64,000 bases of DNA. Origin: Prunella strophiata (lineage: Eukaryota > Chordata > Aves > Passeriformes > Prunellidae). Both the position numbers and the translations under genes were made by a program. Of the stretch, positions 1 to 28,286 are shown in pieces. The notes below the pieces were generated by a model, which saw nothing but the letters and a program-made list of their open reading frames with translations, was not told where the DNA came from and did not search any database. The stretch lies in contig JAZBQD010000015.1 of assembly GCA_036583965.1 (NCBI GenBank), forward strand, positions 83,711,309 to 83,775,308, read 5' to 3'. How positions within the stretch are numbered: position 1 is the first letter of the stretch; the number at the start of each line of letters is the position of its first letter.

Positions 1-1649
1 TTTATAACCTGCTCTTTTGCAAGAATTACCTACTGTCTCATACCAACTTTCAACCAGAAGGCATCAAGCTGTTAAAACCTACACTTCTCACAGTTACACA
101 CATTCCCATTTCAAGAAGGCTTGAATTTCTGTGGTGAGAAACATTATCTTCTTCCTAGATAGCCTAGCAGTTAAAGGGCAGTCACTGCAGGCCAAGGACT
201 AAATTTCACCTCAGTTCTAAAAGGGGCTTGAAGAACTGTAAAGTTTCTTTTTCTCAAACTCTCTCTTTAATATTTTGAAAGAAATTTCATTCACTATGAC
301 AGAGTGAGAAATAGAAGTAGAAACTGAAAAATTGCACAAGATAAAAAAGAAATTCTAACCTAGCTCTCACTTTTAGCATGTGTCTCTAACACCTTTATCA
401 GCCTAGCTGGCCTACTACAGCTCTCTGAATGGCAGATAAACAGATGAGCTTTAAAATAATTAATATTTAAAACTGCATCTCATCTACACATGAGCTAATT
501 AGACTCTTTAGATAAGTGAAACAACTGTGGACATCCCTCTAACCTCAGCCTAGAGGGTGACCTAAGAGAGAAATGTTTCAGAGGACCTGAAGAAGAGTGG
601 TAGGGTCAACAAACAGATAAGTCTCCCACTCCCATCTCTTCCCAAAATTCTATTTAGAAGTATCATGGGTTATTGGATAGCCTGGTCTATACATCCTGCA
701 ATGTATGGCCACAGCTCTGTCTTTTCCATACTTCTTCCTGGTCCTTCTCATCTCTTTTTTTTTAACTATGAGAACCACAATAGGGAACATTTCTTTTGCA
801 GCAGAAACTCATGGATTTTCTCCTGCAGTGCTGTGGCTTTGCTCTTCACTTTAAAGGAAACAGCAGTGAGACTGAACTTGAGTGTTTTTTACCCTCATTC
901 CTCTAGTGCCTCCAGGCTGTTTACTTGCCTGCCTGTGTGGGAATGTGTGCACAAGGGAGTTGACTTGGTATCTTGAAAATACTTCACAGATCATGTTGTG
1001 CTGTCTTATGGACTGCAAGTGATCCAGAAACAACAGATTATGAAATACCAGTGGGGTAGATAGAGTGAAGAAAGCAGAAGAGGAGTCAAGAAGGCTATTA
1101 GATTCTGCTCTCTTTCTCTTATCAGCATAAAGCTAAATTACATCTGAAAGGTCCCACAGATTTTGTTGTTCTTCAGCCTCACTGATAGGTTACTACAAGC
1201 AGAATGTGAGGTGGAAAGCAGTGTAAGTCAGATGCTGTGGTTAAGCAGAAAGCTTTTCTTGCCACCAAAAATTAAGTGTGTGCACAGTAGTCTGCAAAGC
1301 ACTGCTCTAGAGTGCTCACACAAAACCAAACTCAATAAACCAGGACTGTTTACCACAGTCAGAAGCTGTGTGCAACATCAACAGTCAAAATGCTTTTAGG
1401 CTGTTACCAACAAGTCTTTCTACCAAAATAAATTCTTCAACTCTACTGTGGACCTTCAGATTCCTAAATGCCCAAACTGCTGCCCTTAGAGATGAAAAAA
1501 AATTAAGTACCTTGATGAACACACTATCTTTTGCAAGAGCCTACTTCTTGTGTTGTAAGACAAAATTCTTTATCATTTTAACCTCTGTTAACGCATTAGA
1601 TTTGCTACTCAGATTCACAATTCACCAGGAAGAAGAGGGAACAACATAG

Positions 1650-2623
1650 CTTATGGTTTGGACAGGCTTGCTAGGTAAAAAACTGGTGGCTGGGCTCAAA
1701 GAGTGAGGGATGGTGAATGGAGTTAAATCTATTTGGTAGCCTTTCACAAGCAGTGTTTTCCTGGGCTCAGTTTTGGGGCCAGTCCTGTTGAATATCTTTA
1801 TTAATGGTCTGAACGTGGGGATCAAGTGCACCCTCTGTCAGTTTGCAGATGACACCCAGCTGAGTGGGAGTGCCAATGTGCTGGAGGATAGGAAGGCTTT
1901 CCCAGAGGGATCTGGACAGGCTGGATTGATCAGCTGAAGCCACTTGTATGAGCTGTAACAAGACCAAATGCCAGGTCCTGCACTTGTGTCAGAACAAGTG
2001 ACCCCACACCGAGCTACAGGCTTGGGGCAGAGTGGCTGTAAAACTGCCTGGCAAAAAATGACCTGGGGGTGCTGGTCACCAGTGGCTGAACAGGAACCAG
2101 AGTGTGCCCAGGTGGCCAAGCAGGCCAATGGCATCCTGGCCTGTATCAGAAATAGTGACCAGCAGTACCAGGGCAGTGATTGTCCCCCTGTACCCAGCAC
2201 TGCTGAAGCTGCACCTTAAATCCTGTGTCCATTCTGAGCCCCTCACAGCAAGAAGGACACTGAGGGGCTGGAGCATGTCCAGAGAAGGGCAACAGAGCTG
2301 GTGAAAGGTCTGCAGCACAAGTCTGATGAGAAGTACCTGAGGGAGCTGAAGTTTTTTACCCTGGAGAAGAGGAGCCTCAGGGGAGAACATATCACTCTCT
2401 ACAATTGTCTAAAAGGAGGGTAGCCAGGTGTGGGGCTGGACTCTTCTCCAGGTAGCAAGTGACAGGACAAGAAGTAAGGGCCTCAAGATCTACTGGGGAA
2501 AGTTTAGATAAGATATTAGGAAAAATTTCTTTTCTGAAAGGGTTATCAAGCATTGGAACAAGCTGCCCAGGGAAGTGGTTGAGTCACCACCATTGGAAGT
2601 ATTTAAAAGATGCACATACCGCA
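1650..2623 (+). mobile_element. CR1 LINE fragment, 3' part of ORF2, sense
   Basis: The plus strand carries a decayed CR1 reverse-transcriptase tail. Around 1770-1870 it translates to LGPVLFNIFI, then NVGIKCTLCQFADDTQLSG, where FADD is the CR1 version of the catalytic YxDD box. Downstream blocks also follow CR1 order: the 'ggtcctgcac' block near 1975, 'ggagcatgtccagagaag' near 2270 and 'gtgacaggacaag' near 2460. Stops and indels break the frame. The sense copy ends abruptly near 2623 without its 3' terminal repeat, against an inverted second copy. Confidence 0.9.
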
Positions 2624-2960
2624 GAATCAGAGAATGGTTTGTTTTGGAAGGGACCTTAAAGATCATCTAGTTCCAATGCCCCTGCCATGGGCAGGGACAC
2701 CTTCCACTAGGTCAGTTTACTCAGACCTCTATCCAGCCTGATTCTGAATGCCTCCAGGGATGGGGAATCCATGACCTGGGGAACTTGTTTCAGTATCTCA
2801 CAACCCTTGTCTAAAGGTTTTCTCCCTAATAGCTAATCTAAACCTACTCTCCTTCAGCTTATGGCCACCCCCCTTATCCTATTACATGTCCCCATGAAAA
2901 TTCCCTCTACATCTCTCTTGCAGGCCTCCTTCAAGTACTGGAGTGAATTTGCCAAAAAGG
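2624..2960 (-). mobile_element. CR1 LINE 3' end, antisense
   Basis: The sequence starts with the reverse complement of a CR1 3' end (agaatggtttgttttggaag and following). It continues through 'catgggcagggacaccttcc' and the block on residual CR1 3' UTR to about 2960. It lies tail to tail with the sense copy on its left, so the two could form an inverted repeat over their shared 3' regions. The boundary near 2624 is judged by eye. Confidence 0.88.
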
Positions 2961-3620
2961 CAGCTTATCCAAATGCCACAGACTCCGCTGCTGGCCTAGA
3001 AGACAGAAATGCTAACAGTCTTTGCAGAGAAAGCTACCTCTGTAACAAAACCATGAGTTCAAATGCATTTATTTACCACCATTTTCTTCCAAAAGGACTT
3101 CAGACTACTACTCCAGAACCACACACAACAAGACTAGTTATGCCACATGGATACTGAGTACATTGGTTCCACCACAGTTTGCAACACTATGGTGTACTGC
3201 CAACTAAAATCAGAGAGAAAATGAAGGAAGCAGAAAGGACCTACTTCAGAACAACAGAGTAAGCAACTGCAGCTTGGAAAAGTGCTGTGGTTTCTTCTGC
3301 AACAAGTATGAGACTTCTCAGCTGATGGATCACTGGGCAGGTAGCTCTGCAGGCTACACAGCTAAGCCTATATAGGGAATGAGTACTTCCCGCTGAAGCT
3401 TCAAGCACTTCTTCCCAAAAAAATACAGGTTTGCTTTGCAAAATGTCTCATTCAAGTCCATCAGCAGCAAAAACCCAGAAGTCATAAAGAGTTTAATGCA
3501 GCTGAAAGGAAAAAATTCCCATCTGAGGATATCAAGTCCACAAGGAATTAACTCTGATTTCAGGGTAGAACACACTGTAAATCCAATTTTACTGAAACGA
3601 AAAGGAGCAGCATAGGAAGA

Positions 3621-3638
3621 TTTTTTTTTTTTTTTTTT
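3621..3638 (+). repeat. Homopolymer T18
   Basis: An uninterrupted run of 18 T sits in PXDC1 intron 4. On the gene's strand it is an A run. No processed gene or SINE body was recognised beside it. Confidence 0.9.
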
Positions 3639-4699
3639 AAAGAGTTTAAAGTTTCCTTTCTGAGCTAATAACATACATTTAAACCAACAGTATAGAAAAT
3701 CTCTGCTTTTGAAAATGGTTCAATTTTTACAAAACACCTGTGCTACACTGGTTCCACTATCTCCTGGCTATTATGTCTTGGCTATAAAATACAGCTGCTG
3801 GGATGGGAAAATTTAGGGCACTGTATAAAACACACATTGGAAATTTATTAACTTCTTGACTCTTGACTTCACATCCTTTGGAAAGTTAAACTAAGTCAGG
3901 CTGCACAAAGTCAGGCTGTTACCCTAGATTCATTTCTTCCACCACAGTTTATGGAAAACTATGCCTACCATTCAGTTTTTATCACATTAGTATTTTCTGA
4001 CCTTAACAGTCTCTGACTTCAATGGGATGACAGTTAGATGATTGTAGTTTCTGATCCCAGGCTGGTAAGTTTTGCTTGGGCTGGAGCACATTTTTAAAAT
4101 CATAACTAGCTATAAATATTTTTTAAATAATTAAAAAAAAATCAAAGTAAGGCAGGAAAAGGCTTTCCTTGGTAATTTTCTCCTATAATTTGTCACTCTC
4201 AGTACAAAGAGTGATCCACTGTGAACTATAACAATTTTAATTTCCAAGGTATTGGCCTTACAGAATTACGTCTAGTGTGCCATTTCAGCCTCATTATTAC
4301 AATCTTATACACTTAAATGCTGTTAGCAAGGTCAAGGTTCAAAACACTAAGTGATAAGTTAATAAAAAGACTCCAAGAAATTACACTCCAGCCAGACATA
4401 CTCTCCAGCCTCTGATAAAATATTGCCAAGCTCTAAACCTTGTTACAGACTGGCATTTCAAATATGACAAGACAGATCATTGCATTCAAAGATAAAAGCT
4501 CCATAAGTCTTTTAGTATTCTCTTTCCTTCATTTGACCGGTCTAATGAAAAAGCAGGTCAACATTTCTCATCAAAAATATTAAAATGGTTCACTATCTGT
4601 AGCTCATTGAAATATCAATCACCTGGTATGACAGAAATCTGTAGGAGCATATTTCCATCAATACCCATCTGTGAATAGTCACTGGCTTAAGACCTACAT

Positions 4700-4990
4700 G
4701 AATCACAGAATGGTTGGGGTTGGAAGGGACCTCTGGAGATCATGCACTCCAACCCTCTGACAATGCAGGGTCACCCAGACCAGGTGACACAGGAACACAT
4801 CCAGGTGGGTTTGGAATGCCTCCAGAGAGGGAGACTCCATGAGCTCCCTGGGCAGCCTGTTCCAGTGCTCTGCCATCCTCAGTGTAAAGAAGTTCTTCCT
4901 CATGTTGGGATGGAACTCCTTGTGCTTTAGTTTATGGCCACAGAAGCCCTCCTGGTAACAGGTTTCTGACCCCAGAATACCTATATGCAT
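4700..4990 (-). mobile_element. CR1 LINE 3' end, antisense
   Basis: The left end is the inverted CR1 3' terminus (gaatcacagaatggttgggg), followed by the standard antisense body (agggacctctggagatcatg). It runs to 'tttagtttatggccacagaa' near 4945. This is a 5'-truncated insertion of about 290 bp in PXDC1 intron 4. Open frames here on both strands are by-products of the repeat. Confidence 0.92.
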
Positions 4991-5290
4991 TAGGAAGCAG
5001 AACTTTCCAATGAAACCAGTTTAACTTGCCTTTTCCCTAAGGATACACACATGCTACACTAAGTCCCAGCTGTGCAGCTGTTGACCTTTGTTCAATTACT
5101 TTCAGGGATGTGTTCCCCTCTGAGGACAGTGTTTTGCTTCCCAAACATTCTACTATCCTCTGTAGCAGGATATGGCATTTGTTAGGCTGTTTGAGTTTCC
5201 AAATTTGGGCTCAAACCAGCTCTCATCACAGTCATGAGAGAAAGAAATAATTCTGTTCTCCCTTTGCAGCACCCCTACAGCAACCTCAGT

Positions 5291-5350
5291 TCTTTTTTCA
5301 TACACAGAGGATTGATTTCATACATAGAGGATTTTTTTCATAGACAGAGG
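5291..5350 (+). repeat. Three-copy 20-bp direct repeat
   Basis: Three head-to-tail copies occur at 5291-5310, 5311-5330 and 5331-5350. All share the core TTTCATA(C/G)A(C/T)AGAGG and differ mainly in T-run length. The repeat lies about 190 bp downstream of the exon 4 donor, inside intron 4. Confidence 0.85.
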
Positions 5351-5543
5351 TCAATCATTCTCCCATTTTACCCACTTTAACAGGAAATTGCTGTGAAGTG
5401 TTAGCAATCAGGCCCAGTAACCTTTAACCAGTCAGGATGACAGCTGTACCAATCTTGCTCTTAGGCAGACAAAAACATTCTGCTAGGGGGTGGGAAAGCT
5501 ACAGTGAAGGTGACAGCATTGCTCTTGCTCAAACTCCACTTAC

Positions 5544-22549
<17,006 letters not shown>

Positions 22550-23000
22550 CCCGCCGCCGCCCGCACATCCCCCGCCGCCGGCGCAGGGCGAAGCGCACCG
22601 CCCCGCGCCGCCGTGGCCAAGTTAAGAGGAGGAGGAGGAGGAGGAGGAAGAAGAGGAGGAGGAGGAAGAGAGAAGGGGGGTGCCACCCCCCGCCTGGCCC
22701 TGCCCGCCGGGGCTGTCGCCTCCCGGCTCGCTAGTGCCGCGCAGCCGGCGGCGGCAGCGAGGGACGGCCCGGGCGCGCTGCCCCGCCGAGCGGGACGGCT
22801 CTCCCCGCTCCGGGGCGGGGAGCAGGGCGGCTCGGCCCCTTCTTCCCGGCTCCGCAGGAAGGCAGAGCCCCTCCCGTGCAAAGGCGGGGGGGACGCCCCG
22901 GCCCCGGCCCCGCTGCCAGCGCCCACCCCTTCGCCGAGCCCTGCGGTCCCCGCGGGGCGGGATCCTCCTCTTCCTTCTCGGGACGTTTTCGTGGACACCG
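22550..23000 (-). promoter_or_regulatory. PXDC1: PXDC1 5' UTR and core promoter region
   Basis: This segment lies directly upstream of the exon 1 ATG on the minus strand. It contains the (GGA)n purine tract and Sp1-type GC boxes. The transcription start cannot be fixed from sequence. Some of the segment nearest the ATG must be 5' UTR unless a separate non-coding exon exists further right. Confidence 0.7.
22624..22680 (+). repeat. (GGA)n polypurine tract in PXDC1 5' region
   Basis: There are 57 consecutive purines, mainly GGA/GAA triplets ending in AGAAGGGGGG, 75-131 bp upstream of the PXDC1 ATG. On the gene strand it is a CCT/CTT pyrimidine tract. Such mirror-type tracts can form triplex DNA and often lie in TATA-less promoters. 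Confidence 0.93.
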
Positions 23001-25640
23001 CAGACATAACGAGGAATTTTTTTTTTTTTTTCTCCTCCCAGTGACCCCAGAGGGTTTTTTTTTTGGTTTTTATTTTTTTCCCTTAAGCCTCCGTCCCGGC
23101 CAGCTGAGGGAGGGAGGGAGGAGGAGGAGGGAGACTGCCAGGCTGTCAGCCGCTCTCAGGGCGGACCAGCGCCGGGGAAACCTCGGTGAGCCCCCGGCAA
23201 CCGAGCCTGCTGCTCCGGCGGGAGCGCGGCCAGCACAGAGAGGAAAAACAGGAGGAAGGGAGTACACAGCTGGTGCCTGGGACTCCTTCGGCCTTTTAAT
23301 AATAGTCTGGCGGGACGGCATCCCTGGAGGAGCCTCCAGCAGCAGCGCGTACGGCAGGGAGATGGGGAGGTCTGTGCTGCAAATACAGTCCCTCCTTCCC
23401 ACCGGGACCACATGGCATGCGGTGCCCGACCGCCCGGAGAGAGGGGCACGGGGAGAGCTGTCAGGGACCTGCAGCAGTCGGCAGCAGGCATCTGGCAAAA
23501 CCGGAGCAGCACTGTAGAGCAAGGAAGTGTGTGGGAAATGCCTGGATGCCTGCAAATGCCTTGGAGCTGCGGGGTTAAGATATACATACTGAGGGTGAAG
23601 CAAATGACAGCGCTGTGATGTAGGATGCATCATCCAAAACGGGATTCTGCTGGAAGGCAGTGGCCTCCGGCATCAGGCTCTCTGAGGCAGAGGGGCTCGG
23701 CAGGGCCAAGGGAGGCGGGAGTGACTTCCCTGGGTCATGCCATGGCCCAGGGCAGGAGTGACCCTTCCTGTTTGTACAATTTGGGGAGGTCAGAGGTCGA
23801 TACACTCACACTACTACAAAAATTTAAGCCAGTGTCTGCCAGAGTGACATCTGTGGCTCAGGAGGCCAAGAATTCACAGGGTAAAAATTCAGGTGCTGTT
23901 TAACCTCTCAGAAAAAAAACAGCAGAGCCCACAGGCAAGACCACTGTTACAAGGATCAGCCAAAAAGCAGTGCTTGGAGAGCATCACAGGTGGATCAACT
24001 TGGGGTAGCACAAACAAGCATGATGGGATGGCACAAAGGTGGAAGGATAATAGTTTTTTGTAAAATGCATTATTAAATAACTAAAGCATACTCTTTTCAG
24101 TAAATAGCATTGCAAGCAGCATCCTACATCACTCAGGTTCCACATGCCTCTACGCTAAAGCAACTCCAACAACTGCAATGATGTCCCAATGGTATATTTT
24201 CTCTATTTTGCTTCTACATAATAAGACTGAGTTTAGCTCTCTCTGAAGCACAGTCATATATAAAGAATGCAAACAAGCAACTGAGCCTCATCTCTCCAAA
24301 CAGAAAGGCACGTGACTGTTTGCTGCAGCCTTGCTCTATTGCACCTGCAGACATTTCTTTAGAGAAATCTGTGGTTTTGAGAACAGGTGGGTGATACTTA
24401 AGATGACAGAGCAGAACCTATTCCTGCTAAACTGACTTCACAGAGAGCAGTGCCAGGCCCAGAGCTGTGATACAAAACCAGAAAAAGCAAACAACCTGAA
24501 GGCACTGGCTTCCCCTAAAAGTGTGTAGCCTTTCACAGAGCAAAATATGTGGCAGAGAATCACCTTGGATCACCACAAAAAGAGTTTTCACATCACTGTT
24601 GGGCTAGACGTGTCCCAAGTACCACATATTAGCTGTTCAGAGAGTTCAGTGTGGTTTCACAGGAAAGGAATTACTGTGAACCTTTGTATTGTAGAAAGAT
24701 CTCCACACAGCTCCTTTTGTTCAGGGTAGGCTTTTGTAATCCCTCCTCTTGTTCCAGTACATGGTGGTCTTGTCTGTTCTTCAATATTAAAAAAAAAAAA
24801 AAAAAACCCAGCAAATAAAATGTCTTCTCTTCTGGCATTTGCTGTGCTAGCCTGAAATAACCACACATCCAAAGGAAGTGAAACTTCCTAGGGAGAGAAA
24901 CATGAGAGTAACCCCCCTTTTTTTTTTAAAGATGTCAGCCTTGCACTGCTTATGTTTAGCAATGAAAGCCCTTGACTTCTGCTCATTCTGACTTGTATTT
25001 TCTGCATTTGCAATAGAATGATTTTTGCATGTTGTTGGCCTTCCCATAACCTGTGTGTCACTCAATAAACCTCTGGGGCTCTCAGCACCAAGTAGGAGCT
25101 CTGGCTTCAGCTGGACTCTGCAAGGTCTTGGCTCGGGGGTTCTCAATTTGGGCTTAAGTTGGCCTGTGCCATCCTGCAGGTTTAAGCATTAAGTATTTGG
25201 TTCTGTTTTTCTCTTTTAGTCTGATTGGTGCCAAGCGTCCAACTTACTGAAAATATTCAAGTCATGCAAACCCCTGTGTACCTGTCACTGCATGCTCATG
25301 GAAAAGGAGCCTAAGCTGAAAATTCTATACCTAAAGGGCTTGAAACTGTCATCCTGATGCCAGATTCTACTGAATTTTATGAGTATGAAAGGTAAAAGTA
25401 CTCCTGTGCCTAATGCTGAACATGCAGGGTCAGTTTGTTATTCCTCCAAGAGTACAATCCTGTTTCAGAAAAACCTTAATCCAGTAAGTCCAGAAGTACA
25501 ACATCCCCTTTTGGAGTGAAAAGAAGAACTGTGCACAGCTTTAATCCTGCCACTGAGCACTTCTGGCACTCGTTGCCTAGGGCCAAGTTGGTAGCCCACT
25601 ACAATCTAATCTCATTCTCAGCTCAGGTGTCAGGACATGC

Positions 25641-25642
<2 letters not shown>

Positions 25643-25690
<48 letters not shown>
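25643..25690 (+). repeat. (AT)24 microsatellite
   Basis: There are 24 perfect AT units in the intergenic region. The short Ile-Tyr open frames across it on both strands are artefacts. Confidence 0.97.
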
Positions 25691-25695
<5 letters not shown>

Positions 25696-28258
25696 ATGTC
25701 CCCCTGGGTCAGGAGAGCCCCTATTACAGCAGTGTAATGTTGACCAGACATTAATAATAAATAAATATGGGCACAAGGGATATTCATGAAAGTTGGGTTA
25801 GTAATAAACATCTATTACTGTGTGGCTCCAGAAAAGTTTTCCTGGAAAATGCTTACACACGGAAAAGAAAAGTTTGCTTTAGACTAGCAGTATGTTGAGG
25901 AGGACAGTGGAATTCACCAGCTTATCTGCTTCATGGACTGTAAAATGGATGTTCAGGAAGGCCAGGTAGTCCCAAAGGACATAGACATCTTCCAGATGAA
26001 AGTATCTTTTATTATTAGATCTTTTTATTGTCAGAGTACAACTTGTATCTCTTGTGAGCTTTTAAAAATACTGAGAGGCTGGGCCTTTACATTTGACAAG
26101 TTTTTTTGCATGTATGCAGCATGGGCAGAGGCACTGTGCCATGGTTGCTCCTCAGCAGAAAATGGAAAAATGTATTTGACTTTATTTAAAGTAGAAAGAT
26201 GTGCTTTATTAAAATATATTTTGTTCCTTCTTGTGTGACACGCAGTTTTACTATTTTCCATATTTAAGTTTTGAGACAAAAGCCATTACTGGCAATTGCA
26301 CTTTAGAGAATAAAGATGCCAACAGCCTATGTTTTATCCACTTGCATTTTTGTGATCTTACTGTCTCACTGGAGTCATAAAATATTATGGGAATGCATGC
26401 ATTTGCTTGGCCATTTATTAGATTGATTTTAACTTATCAATTTTATGGACCTGCATTTTACTTTCACAAACTTGTAAAGGTTTTCATTCTTTTAAAACAC
26501 ATGCAGGGTACCTTCCACATACTGTAAACAACCTTGCTGAAAGGACTCAAGCCCTGTGAAGGTTGCTCTGACCAAACCAATGCAAACACAATGGAAGTGA
26601 TGCAGCAAAATTGCCTGGATTTGAAAACAGGCCAGGGCCAAATCACAGTGCTTAAGAAGCTCAAGGGCAGGTAAGTCTTGGCTCTTATATTTGTGTTATG
26701 AACTGTGGCTAGAAACACAAATGAAGTCAAATGAGCTTGTAGCTCCAACCTTGTGCTGTGACATGTCAGCCCTGCTTTTTCAGGTATCTTCATCAGTGTA
26801 GTGGAAATTATAGGAATACTCTCCTTCTGTCACATAAAAGTAAGCTATGAAGACTTCTAAAGGCTATTTCCATACTATCTACATTTTTCTTCACATGTCC
26901 TACAGCCAACAATCCACTGCAGCACTTTCTTCTGCCCTCACTGTAGTCCCCAACAATTAGTCTCCCAGACTGCATCTACATTTAGGAGGAACTTAATCTA
27001 AATTTCTAAGAACATCTCTCCCTGTCATTGTTTCAAAGTCATTTTAGGACTCCTTTTTACCATTGTGGCTTCAACACCCTCAGCACAGAGGCATGATGAT
27101 TCACCCCCTTTCTGTCCACATCCATGAACTTCTCAGGGGAGGAAGAGGCTTTTCTACTGTCTTCATAATTAAAGTCCTCATTTTTGGCATTTTGGCAGGC
27201 TTTATATTAAGTAATAAGGAGTGTTGAAGCCATATCTTTTGTGAGCATGACCTGACCAGTGAAACTGGCAGGTTTCACGACTTCAGTTTGGATCATGAAC
27301 CTCTTTAAAGGAAACAGATTATTGTAACAGTGGCAGCCACTAACCAGCCAGTATGCATTTCCACCTGAAACCAAGGTGAGTGTCTCTGGGACAAGGACAC
27401 CTAAAGGTGAAGCTTCTTGTGAAAAAGCTGAGTTGGAACTCAAGGGTGGAGGCAGGCTGTGAACTACACTGTCTGAGTTATGTTTTCTGCACCACAGTGG
27501 TTACCTCTACCAGGTGATCAGGCTTAAAACCACATTGCTGAGGTACAGAGCAGGAATAACCAGACAGGGGCAGACAAGGGAGTATTTCCCTTTAGCTGAT
27601 GCTGCCACCAAAACTCAAGAATTGGAAAATGCTGATCTAAAAAATCAGTCTAAATAACTTTGGTGCATCACCCTGGAAATAGTCCAGGAGGGGCAGGAGG
27701 GTGACAATGCCTGCTGTGGGCTAAGAGGCTCTCTGGTTGTGCAAGGTTTCCTTTGCACAAGGAAGCAAAAATTATATCCAAGGTGCCTGGCTCCATTAAT
27801 AATTGCTCCTTACTATTCAATACCTGAAGTCACATAAGTCACTCCCAGATCTGGAGTCATCTGTCAGCTTTTGTCTGGTGCCTTTTTAAAATCTTTCTGT
27901 CATAAGAACATGGATGGCCTGGACACTGCAGTGAAGAATAGGGTAACATTTCCATCCTCAGCTATCAGATTTGGTAAAACAGGAGACTGGAGTCTTTGCA
28001 AAGAACCTCATTTGGCTCTGTTGCCAGTACAGTGCTGGAGTAACAAAAATCTTCATCAATTGCTCAACAAAATAATTCGTAAAGCAAGAGGAATTGAAAT
28101 TTTATACACTTACTCAAGCAGTGGAAGGAAATGATGGGCTTTACAAAGCAGCCCTCTCCTCTGTAATACCTTCAAACAACATGGGGTGGGCATGTTTTGG
28201 TTTTTTTTTTTTCTGTTCTCCCCCAATATGTACTATTCTGCTAAAAGAGTTTTTTTTG

Positions 28259-28286
28259 TTTTTTTTTTTTTTTTTTTTTTTTTTTT
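28259..28286 (+). repeat. Homopolymer T28 with T8 prelude
   Basis: T8 at 28250-28257 is followed by a single G and then T28. A further T run begins near 28200. On the minus strand this could be the A tail of a decayed retrocopy, but no body is recognisable to its left. Confidence 0.9.

Larger units (their letters stand above)
1..5543 (-). other. PXDC1 intron 4 (partial, 3' end beyond left edge)
   Basis: This non-coding stretch lies downstream of exon 4. I looked on the minus strand for the expected C-terminal motif (an FENGSE-like start and a VPFETD-like end) and did not see it. Contents are CR1 fragments at about 1650-2960 and 4700-4990, an 18-base T run at 3621-3638 and a three-copy 20-bp repeat at 5291-5350. 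The rest (1-1649, 2961-4699, 4991-5290) is AT-rich unique-looking sequence with only short chance ORFs. Confidence 0.75.

Noticed and set aside
241..275. Possible start of the PXDC1 last exon (an FE-K reading on the minus strand)
   Set aside because: Only two residues match; the following sequence does not resemble the PXDC1 C-terminus.
1838..2390. Open frames on the minus strand across the CR1 element
   Set aside because: Antisense by-products of the LINE; the real ancestral frame is on the plus strand and is broken.
27207..27443. 78-codon minus-strand frame with a protein-like C-terminus
   Set aside because: The best acceptor does not favour this reading, and an equally good plus-strand donor (AAG|GTGAGT near 27376) overlaps it; evidence is ambiguous.
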